DNA of 64,000 nt, from contig JAFDVL010000058.1 in NCBI GenBank assembly GCA_018268995.1, positions 1,178-65,177 on the forward strand. The letters are read 5' to 3'. Source of the DNA: Acidobacteriota bacterium (lineage in GTDB: Bacteria; Acidobacteriota; Blastocatellia; RBC074). A program made the translations under genes and the position numbers. The first letter of the stretch is position 1. The number at the start of each line of letters is the position of its first letter. This document shows positions 43,517-52,830 of the stretch, in pieces. A model generated the notes under the pieces. The model made no database searches and was not told the origin of the DNA. It saw only the letters and a program-made list of their open reading frames with translations.

Positions 43517-43984
43517 ATGAAAATCTTACTAGCAGTGGATGGCTCAACTGGCAGCGATGCGGCAACCCAACAAATCCTTTCACGCCCCTGGCCGGAGGGC
43601 AGCGAAGTAAAAATTATCTCTGTCGCAGAATTACTCACAACCGTCACACCAGAAAACTTCTGGGTGCCAGCCAATTATTATCTGAAGCTGGAACAATCGC
43701 TTCAGGAACAGGCACGCACCGCAATTGAACGTGCTGAAGCCCGATTCAAGGAAGCTAATAGCCCCTTGAAAGTAAGCACAGAAATTATCAATGGTGTGGC
43801 CAAAGATGTCATCGTTGAAGAGGCTGAACGGTGGGGCGCAGATATGATTGTGCTCGGCTCGCACGGCTATCGGGGGTTGAAAAAACTCTGGTACGGTTCT
43901 GTTTCGCAAGCTGTCGCTGCCCACGCGCATTGCTCCGTCGAAATCGTGCGGACACACACAGCAGAACAAGGAGTCGCCGCATGA
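43517..43984 (+). CDS. Universal stress protein (UspA family)
   Basis: A 155-residue single-domain Usp. It starts KILLAVDGSTGSDAA and ends with the ATP-binding loop GSHGYRGLKKLWYGSVSQAVAAHAHCSVEIVR, of which GSHGYRGLKKLWYGS is the diagnostic part (GxxGxxG-x9-G-S). Such proteins bind ATP and aid survival under stress. Start at 43517 was chosen for the GAGGAG site. It overlaps the next usp gene by four bases (ATGA). Confidence 0.94.
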   Translation: MKILLAVDGSTGSDAATQQILSRPWPEGSEVKIISVAELLTTVTPENFWVPANYYLKLEQSLQEQARTAIERAEARFKEANSPLKVSTEIINGVAKDVIVEEAERWGADMIVLGSHGYRGLKKLWYGSVSQAVAAHAHCSVEIVRTHTAEQGVAA

Positions 43985-44439
43985 AAATCGAAGATATTCT
44001 GGTTCCAACTGATTTTTCGCCCAACTCACTGCGAGCGTTTGAGTATGCACTTTCCCTGATCGAACCGGGAGGTGAGCTTTATCTCTTGCACGTCATTGAT
44101 GCTGATTTCATTGCCCGCCTAAGTCACGAAGGCTTTGGCGAGATTGATGCCGCCATTGACCGGATGCGCCACAAGGCCGAAGCGCAGTTGCAGGAAATGG
44201 TCAACGAGCACAAAGAATCCGGCATCCACCTGGAATCTATGGTTGTTGTGGGAAAACCTTTTGCCGAGATATTACGCGTCGCGGATGATTTGGATTTCAG
44301 TATGATCGTACTCGGCACGCGGGGACAACGCGGAAGCACAATTGATGAATTGCTGTTTGGATCAACAGCAGAGAAAATTTTACGAGCCACACCGATTCCC
44401 GTGGTTTGCGTGCCGCCAAATTGGGCAACCAAAGGCTAA
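43981..44439 (+). CDS. Universal stress protein (UspA family), second copy
   Basis: A 152-residue Usp with EDILVPTDFSPNSLRAFEYA at the start and the nucleotide-binding loop GTRGQRGSTIDELLFGSTAEKILR near the end, shortened here to GTRGQRGSTIDELLFGS. It is co-translated with the upstream usp gene through an ATGA overlap. The two proteins are only moderately similar, so this is an old pair and not a recent duplication; they may form a heterodimer. Confidence 0.94.
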   Translation: MKIEDILVPTDFSPNSLRAFEYALSLIEPGGELYLLHVIDADFIARLSHEGFGEIDAAIDRMRHKAEAQLQEMVNEHKESGIHLESMVVVGKPFAEILRVADDLDFSMIVLGTRGQRGSTIDELLFGSTAEKILRATPIPVVCVPPNWATKG

Positions 44440-44456
44440 GGAGTTGGGGGTTACAG

Positions 44457-45623
44457 TCAAACGAATTGTCCTGCGGCGTGAGCGGATGCCCAGGCCCATT
44501 GGAAATTGTATCCCCCCAGGTGCCCGGTTACATCAACGACTTCGCCAATGAAATAGAGTCCGGGAATATTGCGAGCTTCCATTGTTTGCGAAGATAATTC
44601 TTTCGTGTCTACGCCACCGACTGTGACCTCAGCTTTCGCATAGCCTTCGGTGCCGCTGGGCGTAATTTGCCAATGATGCAATTTTTCAGACAAGCGATGG
44701 ATTTCTTTCGGGCTGTACTGTCGCAACGGTTTTGTTTCTGCCTGTAATGTCGCCCAGGCTCTGGCAAAGCGCTGAGGTAAAAAATTGCTGAGCCAGGTGG
44801 CAAAATTCATTTGCGAGGATAATTCTGCCTGCAATAATTTTTCAGCGTTTTCATCCGGGAGCAAGTTCACATGGATTGCCTGCCCAGCCTGCCAGTAGGA
44901 AGAGATTTGCAGGATTGCCGGGCCACTCAAGCCGCGATGGGTAAACAAAATATTTTCACGAAAGCTGCGCTTCCCCACCGAAACAAGGGCATCCACTGAA
45001 ATTCCACTTAATTCACCGAGCGTTTGCAGGTCTTTGGGATAAAGTGTGAACGGCACCAGCGCCGCACGCGTAGCAATGACATTCAGCCCGAATTGCCGGG
45101 CAATTCGATAACCGAAATCAGTCGCTCCCATTTTAGGAATCGAGACCCCACCCGTCGCAATCACCAATGAATCAGCGGTGAATGTCCCCAGATTAGTCAC
45201 GACGCTGAAACCAAGGTCTTTCTCAACTCGCTTCACTTCACAATTGGTTTTGATGACGATTTGCCCATCAGCACATTCACGCAATAACAAATCTACGATC
45301 TCACGCGCACTGCCGTCGCAGAATAACTGCCCCAGTTTCTTTTCGTGAAAGGCAATTCCCTGCTTTTTGACCAGGGCAATGAAATCGTTCGGCGTGAAGC
45401 GGGCCAGCGCTGATTTGGCAAAGTTCGGATTCTGGGAAAGGTAGTTTTCAGGGCGTGTATGAAGGTTGGTAAAATTACAACGCCCGCCCCCGCTGATCAA
45501 AATCTTCTTGCCGACTTTTTCTGCATGCTCCAGCACAAGAACCTTGCGCCCGCGCTTTCCGGCTATGCCTGCACAAAAAAGTCCGGCAGCACCGCCACCA
45601 ATGAGAATGACGTCAAATTTCAT
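44457..45623 (-). CDS. BaiN/HI0933-family flavoprotein oxidoreductase
   Basis: A 388-residue FAD-dependent protein. The dinucleotide site VILIGGGAAGLFCAGIAGKRG opens it (GGGAAG core), followed by KILISGGGRCNFTN, a hallmark of this family, VIATGGVSIPKMGATDFGY, and the C-terminal FIGEVVDVTGHLGGYNFQ. Members are related to bile-acid BaiN and are of unknown activity in most bacteria. Its start overlaps the stop codon of the SDR gene by one base, so the two form an operon. Confidence 0.92.
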   Translation of the reverse strand: MKFDVILIGGGAAGLFCAGIAGKRGRKVLVLEHAEKVGKKILISGGGRCNFTNLHTRPENYLSQNPNFAKSALARFTPNDFIALVKKQGIAFHEKKLGQLFCDGSAREIVDLLLRECADGQIVIKTNCEVKRVEKDLGFSVVTNLGTFTADSLVIATGGVSIPKMGATDFGYRIARQFGLNVIATRAALVPFTLYPKDLQTLGELSGISVDALVSVGKRSFRENILFTHRGLSGPAILQISSYWQAGQAIHVNLLPDENAEKLLQAELSSQMNFATWLSNFLPQRFARAWATLQAETKPLRQYSPKEIHRLSEKLHHWQITPSGTEGYAKAEVTVGGVDTKELSSQTMEARNIPGLYFIGEVVDVTGHLGGYNFQWAWASAHAAGQFV

Positions 45624-46369
45624 TAGTACGTCGCCCGTCCACCGGTCATATCAAATGTGAATCCTGTCGTAAAACTGGCCTTGGGTGAGACGATATAGGC
45701 AGCAAGGTTGGCAATTTCTTCGAGCGTCCCACATCGTTTCATTGGGATTTTATCGGTCATGTATTTCACTTGTTCTTCTGGCAATGCATCTACCATCGCG
45801 GTACGAATCACTGCCGGAGCAAGCGCGTTAACAGTGATTCCCGTTTCTGCATATTCCTTGCCTTGCACTTTGGTCAACCCCACCACAGCAGCTTTCGAGG
45901 CTGAATAAGCCAGCATCCCAGCGTTCCCTTCCTTGCCCGCAATCGAAGCAATGTGAAGAATGCGCCCGTAATTCTGCTTGAGCATAAAAGGCAAGACGGC
46001 ACGCGAAGTCAGGAAGCACCCGTTGACATTTACCGCAAAGACAAATTTGAAGTTCTCAAAATCCACCTCGTGTGTTTTGACATTGGTCGCCCCTGTAGTT
46101 CCAGCACTGTTGATAAGAATATCTATGCGCCCGAATTTCTTCGCAATTTTATTCACTACCTCTTTGACCTGTGCTTCGTCCGTGACATCCAGTTGATACC
46201 CAGCGGCTTTTTCGCCAAGCAGTCTGGCGGCTTTTTGCACAGCAGCTTTTTGTAAATCTACCAGCGCGACAGATGCGCCTTGATTGACCAGCAGTTTGGC
46301 GATGGCAAACCCAATCCCATTGGCTCCACCGGTAATAATTACGACCTGATTTTCAAAATCCATGCTCAT
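45623..46369 (-). CDS. Short-chain dehydrogenase/reductase, FabG-like
   Basis: A 248-residue classical SDR. NAD(P) is bound by TGGANGIGFAIA, NSAG is at the usual place, and the catalytic Ser-Tyr-Lys set is in SIAGKEGNAGMLAYSASKAA. VDLQ after the second strand puts an Asp at the site that favours NAD over NADP. It resembles 3-oxoacyl-ACP reductases and sugar or alcohol dehydrogenases; the substrate is not clear. It is co-transcribed with the BaiN-like gene. Confidence 0.92.
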   Translation of the reverse strand: MSMDFENQVVIITGGANGIGFAIAKLLVNQGASVALVDLQKAAVQKAARLLGEKAAGYQLDVTDEAQVKEVVNKIAKKFGRIDILINSAGTTGATNVKTHEVDFENFKFVFAVNVNGCFLTSRAVLPFMLKQNYGRILHIASIAGKEGNAGMLAYSASKAAVVGLTKVQGKEYAETGITVNALAPAVIRTAMVDALPEEQVKYMTDKIPMKRCGTLEEIANLAAYIVSPKASFTTGFTFDMTGGRATY

Positions 46370-46416
46370 TTTTTATTGATTCCTTATTATTGATAATTAC
46401 TGCGCAGCATTGGCTG

Positions 46417-47742
46417 CTACTTTTGGCTGAACATCTTACTTACCAGATTCTTCACCCCTGCTCGAATGGCAGCTTCTGATTCCGCCCAATACGGCCCTTC
46501 GGTTTCGTACCCGCCTTCTGGCATCATTCGTTTGACGGGGATGTAACCAACGTCGCCCGCCCCATAGCCCAAGACAAAAACCTTTTTGCCCAATGAAGCC
46601 AAATCCTGCTCAATGCCCAAGCCGTATTCAATCACAGGCTCGCCCGGCAAAGAGATAAAGAGGAACTCTCCAATAGCCAATGTGCGGATCGGAAAAATAA
46701 TCTTTCCCTTCTCAATGCGATCTCGTCTGAGAGCGCTGGGATTTTTCAATTTTTCTGGATCGGCAGCAAGGTGCAACGTATCGGCAGCTGCAAAAATCTT
46801 CAAGTCCCGTGAGCGCCTCTGCAACTGTTCACTGACGCGCAATGCGACTGAAACCTGCACGGCTTCAGCACCTAAAGACCAGGCGGCCCAGGTCATATCC
46901 GCTTCGCTGCCGTTTCGCCATCCGGTTGAAAGAGGCGGCAGGTTCGCACGCAAATCGCCAGCACATCCCTGCAAATACATTGCCGTTGTTCGGCCATTGA
47001 AAGCACGTTCGACAAATGATTTTGCCAAGCCAGGAAAATCAGCACTGATCTGTTTATTGGCATCTCGAAAAACGTTGGCATGGCATGCAGCGTTCTTCAC
47101 CAGTGCCAAAGGTTCAATGCTGTCGTCTGCATCAATGCGCAGAATTTTCACCCGCTTATCATTTGGGCCACTGGGATTCAGTCCAATAACCGATTTCCCT
47201 TCGGCATTGATCGCTCGCCGATTGATATTGAAATCAATCGCACCTTCGCCATATCCAAGGCTGACTGGTTTTCGGCGATCCACGGCAACCTGTACAGCTT
47301 GGACAACACGGCTGATCACGGTTTGCCTGTAGCTTGCATCCGTGCTCAGCCACGGCGCAGCGTGCGTATGCGAAGCATTGAAAACAATGTGAGTAGCCGG
47401 AATGTTTGTGACTTTCGTAATCGCGCGCAACAAATCATCGCCATCCGCCTGTAAAAGTTGAATCGAATCAAACGAAAGGATTGCAGCTTTGCTCCTGCCA
47501 TCATCAAACACCACCGCAACAACCTTCAGCGGATCGTGGATGTCGGTCGAGCCACCCGTTCTTCCGACATAGCCAGCCAGCGGAATACCCACCGCAGGGG
47601 TAATATCAGCTTCAGCGACACCAACTTTGAGAGCGGTTAACGGAACCTTATTCCAATCGCCATTTGATGGTTGCGACCGCAATGGTAACGGTGCCATCAA
47701 CACCAAAAGAAGTGAGAGACAGTTACGGGAAAGTGTTTTCAT
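46417..47742 (-). CDS. Neutral/alkaline ceramidase-like exported protein
   Basis: A 441-residue protein with a signal peptide (about 1-23). LKVGVAEADITPAVGIPLAGY, of which GVAEADITP is diagnostic, FNASHTHAAPWLS with zinc-binding His residues, and MYLQGCAGDLRANLPP match the N-terminal domain of neutral ceramidases. Full neutral ceramidases run to about 650-750 residues, so the C-terminal sandwich domain is absent. Many bacterial proteins of this shorter type sit in carbohydrate loci, so hydrolysis of an amide or ester other than ceramide is possible. Confidence 0.88.
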   Translation of the reverse strand: MKTLSRNCLSLLLVLMAPLPLRSQPSNGDWNKVPLTALKVGVAEADITPAVGIPLAGYVGRTGGSTDIHDPLKVVAVVFDDGRSKAAILSFDSIQLLQADGDDLLRAITKVTNIPATHIVFNASHTHAAPWLSTDASYRQTVISRVVQAVQVAVDRRKPVSLGYGEGAIDFNINRRAINAEGKSVIGLNPSGPNDKRVKILRIDADDSIEPLALVKNAACHANVFRDANKQISADFPGLAKSFVERAFNGRTTAMYLQGCAGDLRANLPPLSTGWRNGSEADMTWAAWSLGAEAVQVSVALRVSEQLQRRSRDLKIFAAADTLHLAADPEKLKNPSALRRDRIEKGKIIFPIRTLAIGEFLFISLPGEPVIEYGLGIEQDLASLGKKVFVLGYGAGDVGYIPVKRMMPEGGYETEGPYWAESEAAIRAGVKNLVSKMFSQK

Positions 47743-47903
47743 TGCTACCTGATTTCAGTCGAGCCTGAGAGCTTTTCCTCTGCATTCAGATGGAATTATT
47801 TTGCTTGCTGTTACCGCAATAAAGTGCAGATTCATCGTAGCGAGCCTATTTCATCGGATCAAGATCGGTGTGGATTTTTATGTAAAAAAGCTTAGTTTGC
47901 CTC

Positions 47904-47932
47904 TTGACAATGGTCAAACCAGTGCGTACCAT
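47904..47932 (+). promoter_or_regulatory. Sigma-70-type promoter for the cold shock gene
   Basis: TTGACA (47904-47909), a 17-base spacer, then TACCAT (47927-47932). A start near 47939 gives a leader of almost 390 bases before the cold shock gene, in line with the long leaders of temperature-regulated csp mRNAs. Confidence 0.6.
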
Positions 47933-48078
47933 TCGCCGCGTCTGACACTGCGTTAGCAGTAACATACGCAAAACCCTTAAGACAATATTTAGTAGATCGA
48001 AGCCGATTCTCACAAGTGGATTTGGCTCTCCCAAGAAGTACTGTTGTGTTAGCCCCCAAAATCTTTGCAATTGATTTT

Positions 48079-48133
48079 AAGCCGCGTCTCCATCCGAGTC
48101 TACTCGCTGATGAGGGCGCGGCTTTTAGCTTTT
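48079..48133 (+). promoter_or_regulatory. Hairpin in the cold shock leader, possible attenuator
   Basis: AAGCCGCG (48079-48086) pairs with CGCGGCTT (48117-48124), followed by TTAGCTTTTAT. It could end transcription early or rearrange with temperature. Confidence 0.45.
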
Positions 48134-48326
48134 ATCCCGTAGTATCAAACCCGAGTGAATTTCGTATTAGCAGTGCCCCGCAAGCCCCCGAATCAACCGC
48201 ATCAGTTCGATGCCAAGGCGAAGGTCGTTCATCAATGAGCGAGCGGGACGTTGTATGTATTAACCCCGACGAGTCTTCAATGACTAATTCCGAACTCGTC
48301 ATCGCCAACGTCAGGAGGTATCACCC

Positions 48327-48539
48327 ATGGCAGAAAAAAAACAAGGTAAAGTAAAATGGTTCAATAACAGCAAAGGCTATGGCTTTATTGTTCACCCAGA
48401 AAGTAATGAAGATATTTTTGTCCATTACTCTGCAATTCAGGGGAATGGTTACAAAACGCTCAATGAAGGCCAAGTCGTCGAATTTGAACTGGTGCAAGGC
48501 CCGAAAGGCCATCAGGCTGAACAAGTCAATAAAGTTTAG
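48327..48539 (+). CDS. Cold shock protein, CspA family
   Basis: A 70-residue single cold shock domain that binds single-stranded RNA or DNA as a chaperone. Both RNA-binding motifs are intact: KGYGFI (RNP1) and DIFVHYS (RNP2), after the usual GKVKWFNNSKG. AGGAGG at 48313-48318 lies at the normal distance. The gene has its own promoter, a long leader and a terminator, so it is a single-gene unit. Confidence 0.97.
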   Translation: MAEKKQGKVKWFNNSKGYGFIVHPESNEDIFVHYSAIQGNGYKTLNEGQVVEFELVQGPKGHQAEQVNKV

Positions 48540-48571
48540 CTTGTAACGTCCCCCAAAATCTTCTCTGAAAG

Positions 48572-48606
48572 TGCCTTGTTCAGTGCAAACTGAGCAAGGC
48601 ATTTTT
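48572..48606 (+). terminator. Rho-independent terminator of the cold shock gene
   Basis: A 13-bp stem with one G-T pair (48572-48584 and 48589-48601), a GCAA tetraloop and five T residues (48602-48606). Confidence 0.92.
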
Positions 48607-48670
48607 ATTGCCTGTGTGGTAGACTGCGCCCTTGCTTCACATATCTCAATCGTAATTTCTTAGACAATTC

Positions 48671-50068
48671 ATGCTGAACCTTTACAACACGCTCACCGCC
48701 CAAGTTGAAGAATTTCATCCGCTCGATAACAAACATGTGCGCATGTATGTTTGCGGCCCGACCGTTTACGACTATGCCCATATCGGCAACTTTCGCACTT
48801 TTGTCTTTGCTGATTTGTTGCGGCGGTATTTGAAATTCAAGGGCTACGAACTGACGCACGTCATGAACATCACGGACATCGAAGACAAGATCATCAAGCG
48901 TGCGAATGAAGATGGCGCAGACTTCCGTGAATTCACGACCAAATACATCAACTTGTTTTTTGAAGATTGGGATGCGCTCGGACTCGAACGCCCGGAGCAA
49001 ATTATCCGCGCCACAGATTGCATTGACGATATGGTTGCGATCATCAAACGTCTGGAAGCAAATGGCCTGACCTATAACTCTGACGGCTCAACGTACTATC
49101 GCATTGCCGGATTTAACGGCTACGGCAAACTTTCCAAAATCAATTTTGAAGGCAACATCGCAGGCGGCAGCGACCGCGTAGATGCTGACGAATACGAAAA
49201 AGAAAACGTCCGCGATTTCGTGTTGTGGAAAGCGGCCAAGCCCGGCGAACCATCGTGGGAAACCGAAATCGGTGCTGGCCGCCCCGGCTGGCACATCGAA
49301 TGTTCGGCGATGTCCATGAAAGCGCTCGGCGAAACCTTCGACATTCACGCTGGCGGCATTGATCTGGTGTTCCCACATCACGAAAACGAAATTGCACAAA
49401 GCGAAGGCGCGACGGGCAAGCCATTCGTCAAATATTGGGTTCACTCAGAATTTCTGCTCGCAGAAGGCGAGAAAATGTCGAAGTCCAAAGGAAATTACTA
49501 CACCGTGCGTGGGTTGGTTGATCAGGGATTTTCGCATCGCGCGATTCGCTACATGCTGCTGTCAGCGCAACACCTGAAACAGTTCAATTTCACGATGGAA
49601 GGATTACGCGGGGCAGAAAGTACTGTCGCCCGCCTGAAAGATTTTCGCCTGCGTCTCGGCGAAGCAAAATGCAATCCCGGCTCGAATCCGGCGATGCCCG
49701 TTTTAAGCAAACGCGCACAGCAACGCTTTGAAGCCGCGCTTGACGATGATTTGAATGTCGCCGAAGCCTTAGCTGCCATCCACGATTTCGTGCGCGAAGT
49801 GAACATCGCCTTAGCTGACGGTACGCTGAAAGCCGATAACCAAACCGAGATGCTCAAGGTCGTAGCAAAATTCGATTCCGTCTTCAACATCTTCGGCGAA
49901 GCGAAGCAGGAAATGTTGGATGATGAGATTCAGGCGTTAGTGGATGAACGTCAGGCCGCGCGCAAAGCAAAGAACTTCGCCCGCTCGGATGAGATTCGCA
50001 ATCTCCTCGCCGAAAAAGGCATCGTGCTCGAAGACACGAAAGACGGGATGCGCTGGAAACGGAAATAA
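48671..50068 (+). CDS. cysS: Cysteinyl-tRNA synthetase
   Basis: A 465-residue class I synthetase that charges tRNA-Cys. Seen are the zinc and HIGH-type start region MYVCGPTVYDYAHIGNFRTF, the second zinc ligand set in WHIECSAMS and FPHHENEIAQSE, and the EKMSKSKGN loop. The C-terminal helical anticodon-binding part ends LLAEKGIVLEDTKDGMRWK. Length and motifs are normal, so the enzyme should be active. It is monocistronic and convergent with the lipid operon, 37 bp from its last gene. Confidence 0.98.
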   Translation: MLNLYNTLTAQVEEFHPLDNKHVRMYVCGPTVYDYAHIGNFRTFVFADLLRRYLKFKGYELTHVMNITDIEDKIIKRANEDGADFREFTTKYINLFFEDWDALGLERPEQIIRATDCIDDMVAIIKRLEANGLTYNSDGSTYYRIAGFNGYGKLSKINFEGNIAGGSDRVDADEYEKENVRDFVLWKAAKPGEPSWETEIGAGRPGWHIECSAMSMKALGETFDIHAGGIDLVFPHHENEIAQSEGATGKPFVKYWVHSEFLLAEGEKMSKSKGNYYTVRGLVDQGFSHRAIRYMLLSAQHLKQFNFTMEGLRGAESTVARLKDFRLRLGEAKCNPGSNPAMPVLSKRAQQRFEAALDDDLNVAEALAAIHDFVREVNIALADGTLKADNQTEMLKVVAKFDSVFNIFGEAKQEMLDDEIQALVDERQAARKAKNFARSDEIRNLLAEKGIVLEDTKDGMRWKRK

Positions 50069-50105
50069 CCAACAGCAGAGCAATCTGGCAGATTGCTCCA
50101 CTTCC

Positions 50106-51839
50106 TTAGCCCAGCATTTTCTGCAATGCCGGATAATCCACTTTTGCATTGTGGCGTTTATCTACGGGAATGCGCTTCACAACCTGCACCGCATCAAGCG
50201 CCGCCCACGTTAGAACTTCCCGTATTTGCGTCAAAACTGATTGTTCGCGCGATTCCAACTCCAGCACTAAGATGCGTTGCCCATTCCGCGTAGCCAACGC
50301 GGCACGCCGCACGGTCGGAAAATTCATCGCCGCACATTCGACCGCAAAGGGATACAACGTGCCGCGCCCATCGGTAATTTTCGCACTGCAACGCCCCAGC
50401 AACCACAACCGCCCCATTGCATCCAAATAGCCCGCGTCGCCTGTGCGATGCCACACCTGCCCATCCACACGAAACTTGGTTTCTTCGTCTCCGATTCCGT
50501 GCAAATAGCCGGGCAAAACGTGTGCGCCGCTGACCACGATTTCGCCCGGTTCATTTATGGACAAATCCATCTGATCAAATTCCGCCTGCGCCATCGTCGA
50601 AATCGGAGTTCCCCATTGATCGCGTACGATTCGGAGTTGGATTTCCGGCACGGGCTTCCCTGCCAGCAATCCACGGCCTTCGCGCATTGCCTGCCAATCG
50701 GCGTCCGTGATTTCGTCGCGCGTGATTTCTGCGATTGGCTCAGCCTCGGTCGAACCGTACACCGCAACGATTTTGGCGTGCGGCGCAATGCGTTGAAGCT
50801 TGTCGAGAAGGCGGGGAAAGACGGGCGCGCCTCCGGTAAAAATTTTCTGAAAGCTCAAAAGATGGATTCCCTGTTGCAAACAATAATCAGCAACTCGTTC
50901 CAGAAAAGCCGGAGACGCAGCCGTGCTGATTGGTTTCATCGCCTGGATTCGACGCACAACAGGCACAGGATCAATGATGCCTGGAAAACGCAAATCGGGG
51001 CCGGGAATCACGCTGAAAACGCCTGACGCCAGATTTGCCAGCACAAAAATCGGCAGCGTCGTCAAATCTATGTCACCCGGCGTGAGTCCGAGATTTTGTT
51101 GCAGCACACGATGCTGAGCCAATAAAAATCCGTGCGTGCGCAGCGCTGCTTTCGGTTGCCCGGTGCTGCCGCTCGTAAATGTCAGCAATGCTGGGTGCGT
51201 GTCTTCAACGGCTACGATGGGCGCTTTTTCTCCGGGCACCAATCCAAACTTTGCTTTTTGTTTAGCCTGCTGTTTCGCGTTTTTCCTGGCTGCCCATCGA
51301 ATCGCTTGAGCCTCGTTTTTTGGAGCCAAACGAATAGAAATCTCCGGGCGAATTTTCCACCCAATCCATTGGCCTAAAAATAAAGATAGTTCCGCCCATT
51401 CGGGCAATTTCCATTGAAGCAATTTTGCGCCGGGCAGAGGGAACCCGATGACGAATTTATGCCGGACGCGACGCAGGGCAGATGACACGAGGCGCAGCAG
51501 ATGGGCCTTGGGGCTGGCGATTAGAGCTTGTGGGGGATGAATTTCACAGCAGCGCTCAATGTGTTCTTTGCCCGCCGAAGGATCAAGAAACATCGCCACC
51601 AATCCAAGCTGAAAGATTGCGACCAGCACCGCGTACAATTCCACCGACATCGGATAGAAAACCAATACGGCGTCTCCCTGCTTCAAGCCTGCTTGTTGAA
51701 GCTGCGCCGCAATCCGCGCCGCTTTGCCTTCAAGCCCACTTCCTGTCACGCCACTGCCAGTGTATTTGCGAAATGCAAAAAGCGCATCCCGACCGCCGTG
51801 TTGTGCAGCCGTGTTTTGTAAAAGCGATGCAATGTTCAT
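50106..51839 (-). CDS. AMP-dependent acyl-CoA synthetase/ligase, OleC-like
   Basis: A 577-residue ANL-superfamily ligase that activates a carboxylic acid as an acyl-adenylate. The phosphate loop LLTFTSGSTGQPKAALRTH, AVYGSTEAEPIAEI, WHRTGDAGYLD and the C-terminal RIPVDKRHNAKVDYPAL with a catalytic Lys are present. Its arrangement resembles OleC and some fatty acid ligases. A short insertion rich in Lys, Ala and Gln lies near residues 185-200. It is the last gene of the lipid operon and overlaps the GNAT gene by four bases, so an acyl-loading or lactone-forming step in that pathway is likely. Confidence 0.88.
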   Translation of the reverse strand: MNIASLLQNTAAQHGGRDALFAFRKYTGSGVTGSGLEGKAARIAAQLQQAGLKQGDAVLVFYPMSVELYAVLVAIFQLGLVAMFLDPSAGKEHIERCCEIHPPQALIASPKAHLLRLVSSALRRVRHKFVIGFPLPGAKLLQWKLPEWAELSLFLGQWIGWKIRPEISIRLAPKNEAQAIRWAARKNAKQQAKQKAKFGLVPGEKAPIVAVEDTHPALLTFTSGSTGQPKAALRTHGFLLAQHRVLQQNLGLTPGDIDLTTLPIFVLANLASGVFSVIPGPDLRFPGIIDPVPVVRRIQAMKPISTAASPAFLERVADYCLQQGIHLLSFQKIFTGGAPVFPRLLDKLQRIAPHAKIVAVYGSTEAEPIAEITRDEITDADWQAMREGRGLLAGKPVPEIQLRIVRDQWGTPISTMAQAEFDQMDLSINEPGEIVVSGAHVLPGYLHGIGDEETKFRVDGQVWHRTGDAGYLDAMGRLWLLGRCSAKITDGRGTLYPFAVECAAMNFPTVRRAALATRNGQRILVLELESREQSVLTQIREVLTWAALDAVQVVKRIPVDKRHNAKVDYPALQKMLG

Positions 51840-52750
51840 AACGCCCTGGCCAATAAACTATACCTGCGCATCGGGCGCGAATAATGCTGGCTGATCCGGC
51901 GCGATTTGTTTGTTTCGTGCATGAGCGCATGAATCGCTCGTTTGTATCCCCGCGCAGCCGCGATTTCGTGACTGCGAGCAACCATCAAACTGCCAAGCCC
52001 GGCAAATTGTTGCTCCGGCAAAACCGCGACGGTTTTGATGATGAAAGTGTCAATCAATACTTGCAGCACATTCGGCACAGCGAATAAATAACCAATCAGT
52101 CGGCCACGCTGTTCGGCCATTAGAACAAGTTCAGGTTGGACAAACGGCTTGAGCGGTTCGTACAGCGAGATAAATTCCTGCGGGCCAATCGGCGTGTACA
52201 AAAAATTCCGCTGAAAGGCCTGCGCAGAAACCTCATAGATGCGCCCCAGGTCTTCTCTGAAATCCCCCATCCGCAATGCGCGAATCGTCACCCCCAGATC
52301 AGCCATTCGCTGTTCTCTGGCTTCGCTGTCTGCATCGCGGATCGTCAAATCTGTTGTCAGTGTCGAATAGTAATCGGCCAACGATTTGAAGCCCTGCGCG
52401 ATGAAATGCTGGGGCCAGGTTTCAGGATGATTCGGTTCCAGAAAAAATGACGGTTCGTCGCCCCGTTCCGTCACAAAACGATAGGGTTGCCACGTATTGC
52501 CGTTCATCGGGCCAACCGCCAGCGTGCAGCCCTCAGCAGCAAGCTGACCACACGCCTGCATTAACAAATCCATCGCGGCGGCGGTATCAGTGGCAGCATA
52601 ATTTCCGATCAAGCCAAGGCGGTGATCAGGATCAGGCGGAACGCTTTGCCACCACAATGAACATTGCGCCACGATTTCACCCGTGCCGTTGCGCCGCACT
52701 AAAGAGGCGTCTGGCAGCGTTTTTTGGGAAACTTTTTGTAACTTCAGCAT
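51836..52750 (-). CDS. GNAT-family acyltransferase
   Basis: A 304-residue protein, longer than simple GNATs. An N-terminal part (LIGNYAATDTAAAMDLLM, GPMNGNTWQPYRF) resembles the first lobe of fused GNAT or phosphatidylglycerol-type acyltransferases; the C-terminal lobe has MAEQRGRLIGYLFAVPN, TVAVLPEQQFAGLGSLMVA with the CoA loop, and HETNKSRRISQHYSRP. ATG at 52750 was chosen over a longer frame that would translate the intergenic repeat. It may acylate an amine made by the BtaA-like step; this is inference. Confidence 0.8.
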   Translation of the reverse strand: MLKLQKVSQKTLPDASLVRRNGTGEIVAQCSLWWQSVPPDPDHRLGLIGNYAATDTAAAMDLLMQACGQLAAEGCTLAVGPMNGNTWQPYRFVTERGDEPSFFLEPNHPETWPQHFIAQGFKSLADYYSTLTTDLTIRDADSEAREQRMADLGVTIRALRMGDFREDLGRIYEVSAQAFQRNFLYTPIGPQEFISLYEPLKPFVQPELVLMAEQRGRLIGYLFAVPNVLQVLIDTFIIKTVAVLPEQQFAGLGSLMVARSHEIAAARGYKRAIHALMHETNKSRRISQHYSRPMRRYSLLARAL

Positions 52751-52767
52751 ATTAGGGTTTGGCAGCA

Positions 52768-52830
52768 GCCCGACTGTGAAGAAGGGCTTATTGCAGTGTT
52801 GCTCCCTCGCGCCCTTCTTCACAGTCGGGC
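52768..52830. repeat. 20-bp inverted repeat of the operon repeat family
   Basis: Arms at 52768-52787 and 52811-52830 are exact inverse copies with a 23-base loop. The sequence is the same as the core of the tandem repeats at 57370-57462. The right arm contains the TGA stop of the kinase-like gene (52819-52821). As RNA it would form a strong hairpin between two operon genes. Confidence 0.93.

Larger units (their letters stand above)
47743..48326. other. 584-base intergenic region with the cspA-type leader
   Basis: Holds the upstream region of the ceramidase-like gene on one strand and a long leader of the cold shock gene on the other. The promoter and hairpin listed separately lie here. One open frame (48016-48354) overlaps the cold shock start in another frame and looks like chance. 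Confidence 0.6.

Noticed and set aside
48016..48354. Open frame of 112 codons before the cold shock gene
   Set aside because: It overlaps the cold shock start in another frame and has no ribosome site or recognisable motif; the leader explains the region better.
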